From positions 1 to 7,171 of the forward strand of contig CAZRNR010000075.1 in NCBI GenBank assembly GCA_964601505.1: 7,171 bases of DNA. The letters run 5' to 3'. Both the position numbers and the translations under genes were made by a program. Origin of the DNA: DRWZ01 sp964601505 (lineage in GTDB: Bacteria; Calescibacteriota; Calescibacteriia; Calescibacteriales; Calescibacteriaceae). The notes under the pieces were generated by a model. The model saw nothing but the letters and a program-made list of their open reading frames with translations. It was not told the DNA's origin and ran no database searches. Shown here piece after piece: positions 6,137 through 7,171 of this stretch (its first letter is position 1; each line of letters begins with the position of its first letter).

Positions 6137-6772
6137 ATGCCTATCAGACCTGAAGGTCTAAAACTAATCATCGCTACATTTATCTTGGGACTTACTATAT
6201 TTGTATTAACCAAAAATATTATCCTAACTTTTCCTTTTCTTGTTTTGCTCCTTCTTGTTTTAAATTTTTTTAGAGACCCAGAAAGGTATCCGGACTCTAC
6301 TGATCCGAATGATATCATTTCTCCAGCTGACGGTAAAGTTATAATAGTAGATCAAGCTAAACAAGACGATTTAGGGATCGATAAAATCTTTAAGAGAGTT
6401 GCGATATTTATGAGTCCCCTTGATGTGCATGTTAATAGAGCCCCTTGTTCAGGAAAAGTCGTAGAGCTTATCCAAAAATCAGGAGGTTTTGAAAGAGCAT
6501 TTCTTGAAAAATCTGAAAAAAACGCAAGGTTAATATGGCATATAGTAAATCAAAAGGAAGAAGATTTTCTTATTGTTCAAATAGCAGGAGCGATTGCAAG
6601 AAGGATAAAATCTTTTAAAGAAAAGGGTGATGAAATCAAAAGAGGAGAGAGAATTGGTATGATCTATCTTGGTTCGAGAGTGGATTTGTATATACCTCAG
6701 AACTATGAGATTACTGTGAAAGTTGGAGACAAAGTTTATGCTGGCAAAACAATTGTTGCTTCTAAAAAGTGA
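6137..6772 (+). CDS. psd: phosphatidylserine decarboxylase proenzyme, short form
   Basis: Makes phosphatidylethanolamine from phosphatidylserine at the inner membrane, using a pyruvoyl group formed by self-cleavage. The 211-residue protein has two hydrophobic segments (about 8-26 and 28-43), then FFRDPER, SPADGKV (Asp65), MSPLDVHVNR (His98), QIAGAIARRI and LGSRVDLYIP. Cleavage should fall between Gly179 and Ser180, giving a beta chain of about 179 and an alpha chain of about 32 residues, with the Asp-His-Ser set intact. The length fits the short, archaeal-type Psd group rather than the roughly 300-residue E. coli form. The start is certain: a TAA lies in frame immediately before ATG 6137 and the next Met comes only after the membrane segments. 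No Shine-Dalgarno sequence precedes it. The usual partner pssA is not in the window but may lie beyond it. Confidence 0.92.
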   Translation: MPIRPEGLKLIIATFILGLTIFVLTKNIILTFPFLVLLLLVLNFFRDPERYPDSTDPNDIISPADGKVIIVDQAKQDDLGIDKIFKRVAIFMSPLDVHVNRAPCSGKVVELIQKSGGFERAFLEKSEKNARLIWHIVNQKEEDFLIVQIAGAIARRIKSFKEKGDEIKRGERIGMIYLGSRVDLYIPQNYEITVKVGDKVYAGKTIVASKK

Positions 6773-6791
6773 TCCGTCTTATATAAATATT

Positions 6792-6823
6792 GATTACAAA
6801 ATTTTCTAGGAAATTTTGTAATC
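6792..6823. terminator. perfect 13-bp hairpin after psd, probable transcription stop
   Basis: GATTACAAAATTT (6792-6804) and AAATTTTGTAATC (6811-6823) pair perfectly around the 6-base loop TCTAGG. It begins 20 bases after the psd stop. The position fits a terminator of the diiron-psd transcript, but the stem is AT-rich and the following TTGAACTTAG is not a T tract. It may instead be a processing or regulatory hairpin. Confidence 0.45.
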
Positions 6824-6846
6824 TTGAACTTAGGGTGGTTAATCAT

Positions 6847-6884
6847 CTATGATAAAGGAAATTTGAATAAAAAGAAAATCATAG
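6847..6884. repeat. inverted repeat with 7-bp arms
   Basis: CTATGAT (6847-6853) and ATCATAG (6878-6884) are perfect inverted copies separated by 24 A-rich bases. No function is evident, and in such AT-rich DNA chance is possible. Confidence 0.3.
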
Positions 6885-6896
6885 AAAAATAGAGAG

Positions 6897-6913
6897 TAGA
6901 TTTTGAAAATCTA
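6897..6913. repeat. 17-base palindrome
   Basis: TAGATTTTGAAAATCTA has perfect 8-base arms around a central G. It could be a protein-binding site, but no promoter or neighbouring start was recognised. Confidence 0.35.
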
Positions 6914-6938
6914 AATTGTGGAAACTTTAAAAATTTGA

Positions 6939-6975
6939 TTTCGGAGAATAAGTCTCTCTTTAATTTCCTCCGAAA
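6939..6975 (-). terminator. 8-bp hairpin, possible terminator of a minus-strand gene
   Basis: TTTCGGAG (6939-6946) and CTCCGAAA (6968-6975) pair perfectly across a 21-base loop. Read on the minus strand, the stem is followed by TCAAATTTTT. It would therefore suit a terminator for the gene fragment ending at 7052, although the loop is long. Confidence 0.3.
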
Positions 6976-6981
6976 GCATCT

Positions 6982-6999
6982 TAAATCATTGACGATTTA
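6982..6999. repeat. short inverted repeat with 6-bp arms
   Basis: TAAATC and GATTTA flank the 6-base loop ATTGAC. The left arm also belongs to the direct repeat TAAATCATT seen again at 7082-7090. Confidence 0.25.
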
Positions 7000-7051
7000 T
7001 GTTTATTTGCTCTGTTGCAATCATAGTATACTGATTTATGTATTTTACTTT

Positions 7052-7171
7052 TCATATCCTCGCACTATTTGAAGGATACAATAAATCATTCAGGAAATTT
7101 TCTCTCTGTGTTGTAGGCATCATTTTCTTGAGAAAATCACAAACTTCAATGATTTTTGATGAATGCAGTGT
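7052..7171 (-). CDS. possible C-terminal fragment of a gene entering from the right
   Basis: Read from the right edge on the minus strand, one frame stays open for 39 codons and ends in TGA (7054-7052); the other two minus frames stop within 17 codons. The peptide (SSKIIEVCDFLKKMMPTTQ, ending NSARI) has a balanced, helix-like composition and reads more like protein than the competing plus-strand frame. No family is recognised. It may be a chance frame. Confidence 0.3.
   Translation of the reverse strand, partial: TLHSSKIIEVCDFLKKMMPTTQRENFLNDLLYPSNSARI

Larger units (their letters stand above)
6773..7171. other. 399-base stretch after psd without a clear complete gene, rich in inverted repeats
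   Basis: No complete convincing frame is seen on either strand. It contains five separate inverted repeats (6792-6823, 6847-6884, 6897-6913, 6939-6975, 6982-6999) and a direct repeat of TAAATCATT (6982-6990 and 7082-7090). A possible C-terminal coding fragment lies on the minus strand at the far end. No RNA gene or known mobile element was recognised. Confidence 0.5.

Noticed and set aside
7038..7171. Plus-strand frame open to the right edge
   Set aside because: Its peptide is rich in F, I and C without protein-like pattern and looks like the antisense of the minus frame; no Shine-Dalgarno.
1..7171. CRISPR array, tRNA, rRNA, insertion sequence or phage genes
   Set aside because: No regularly spaced repeats, cloverleaf-like segments, transposase or integrase motifs were seen.

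Overview
The window comes from an AT-rich bacterium (roughly one third G+C by eye, with many AGA/AGG arginine and ATA isoleucine codons). It looks motile, because it has a chemoreceptor and a CheY. It looks like a two-membrane cell, because it has a predicted beta-barrel protein with a signal peptide and a C-terminal Phe. It carries two different non-haem diiron-type proteins, which suggests an anaerobe or microaerophile that must deal with oxygen. I cannot name the species.

Left part (1-3518): the window opens inside an ODP-type metallo-beta-lactamase-fold protein, related to flavodiiron proteins but without flavodoxin. Two bases later comes a membrane-free chemoreceptor made almost entirely of signalling hairpin. 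This pair resembles the ODP plus cytoplasmic chemoreceptor described in Treponema denticola as an O2/iron sensor for chemotaxis. A convergent gene for a predicted outer-membrane beta-barrel protein follows on the minus strand, and divergent from it is a complete single-domain CheY.

Middle (3519-5117): after a leader with nested inverted repeats comes an AlaC-like class I aminotransferase. The following 223-base gap ends in a perfect 20-bp palindrome, TACCTACCAATTGGTAGGTA. It sits between a candidate -10 box and a strong Shine-Dalgarno sequence, and a half-copy lies 71 bases upstream. This is the best regulatory signal in the window and looks like a TetR-type operator.

Right part (5118-7171): the palindrome controls an R2-like/ferritin-like diiron protein with all six metal ligands. 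The same strand then carries a short phosphatidylserine decarboxylase (psd). The last 399 bases hold no convincing complete gene. They contain five inverted repeats, the first a perfect 13-bp hairpin just after psd, and possibly the C-terminal end of a minus-strand gene running off the window.

No RNA gene, CRISPR array, insertion sequence or phage gene was recognised. The most promising leads are the ODP-chemoreceptor pair and the operator-controlled diiron protein of unknown substrate.
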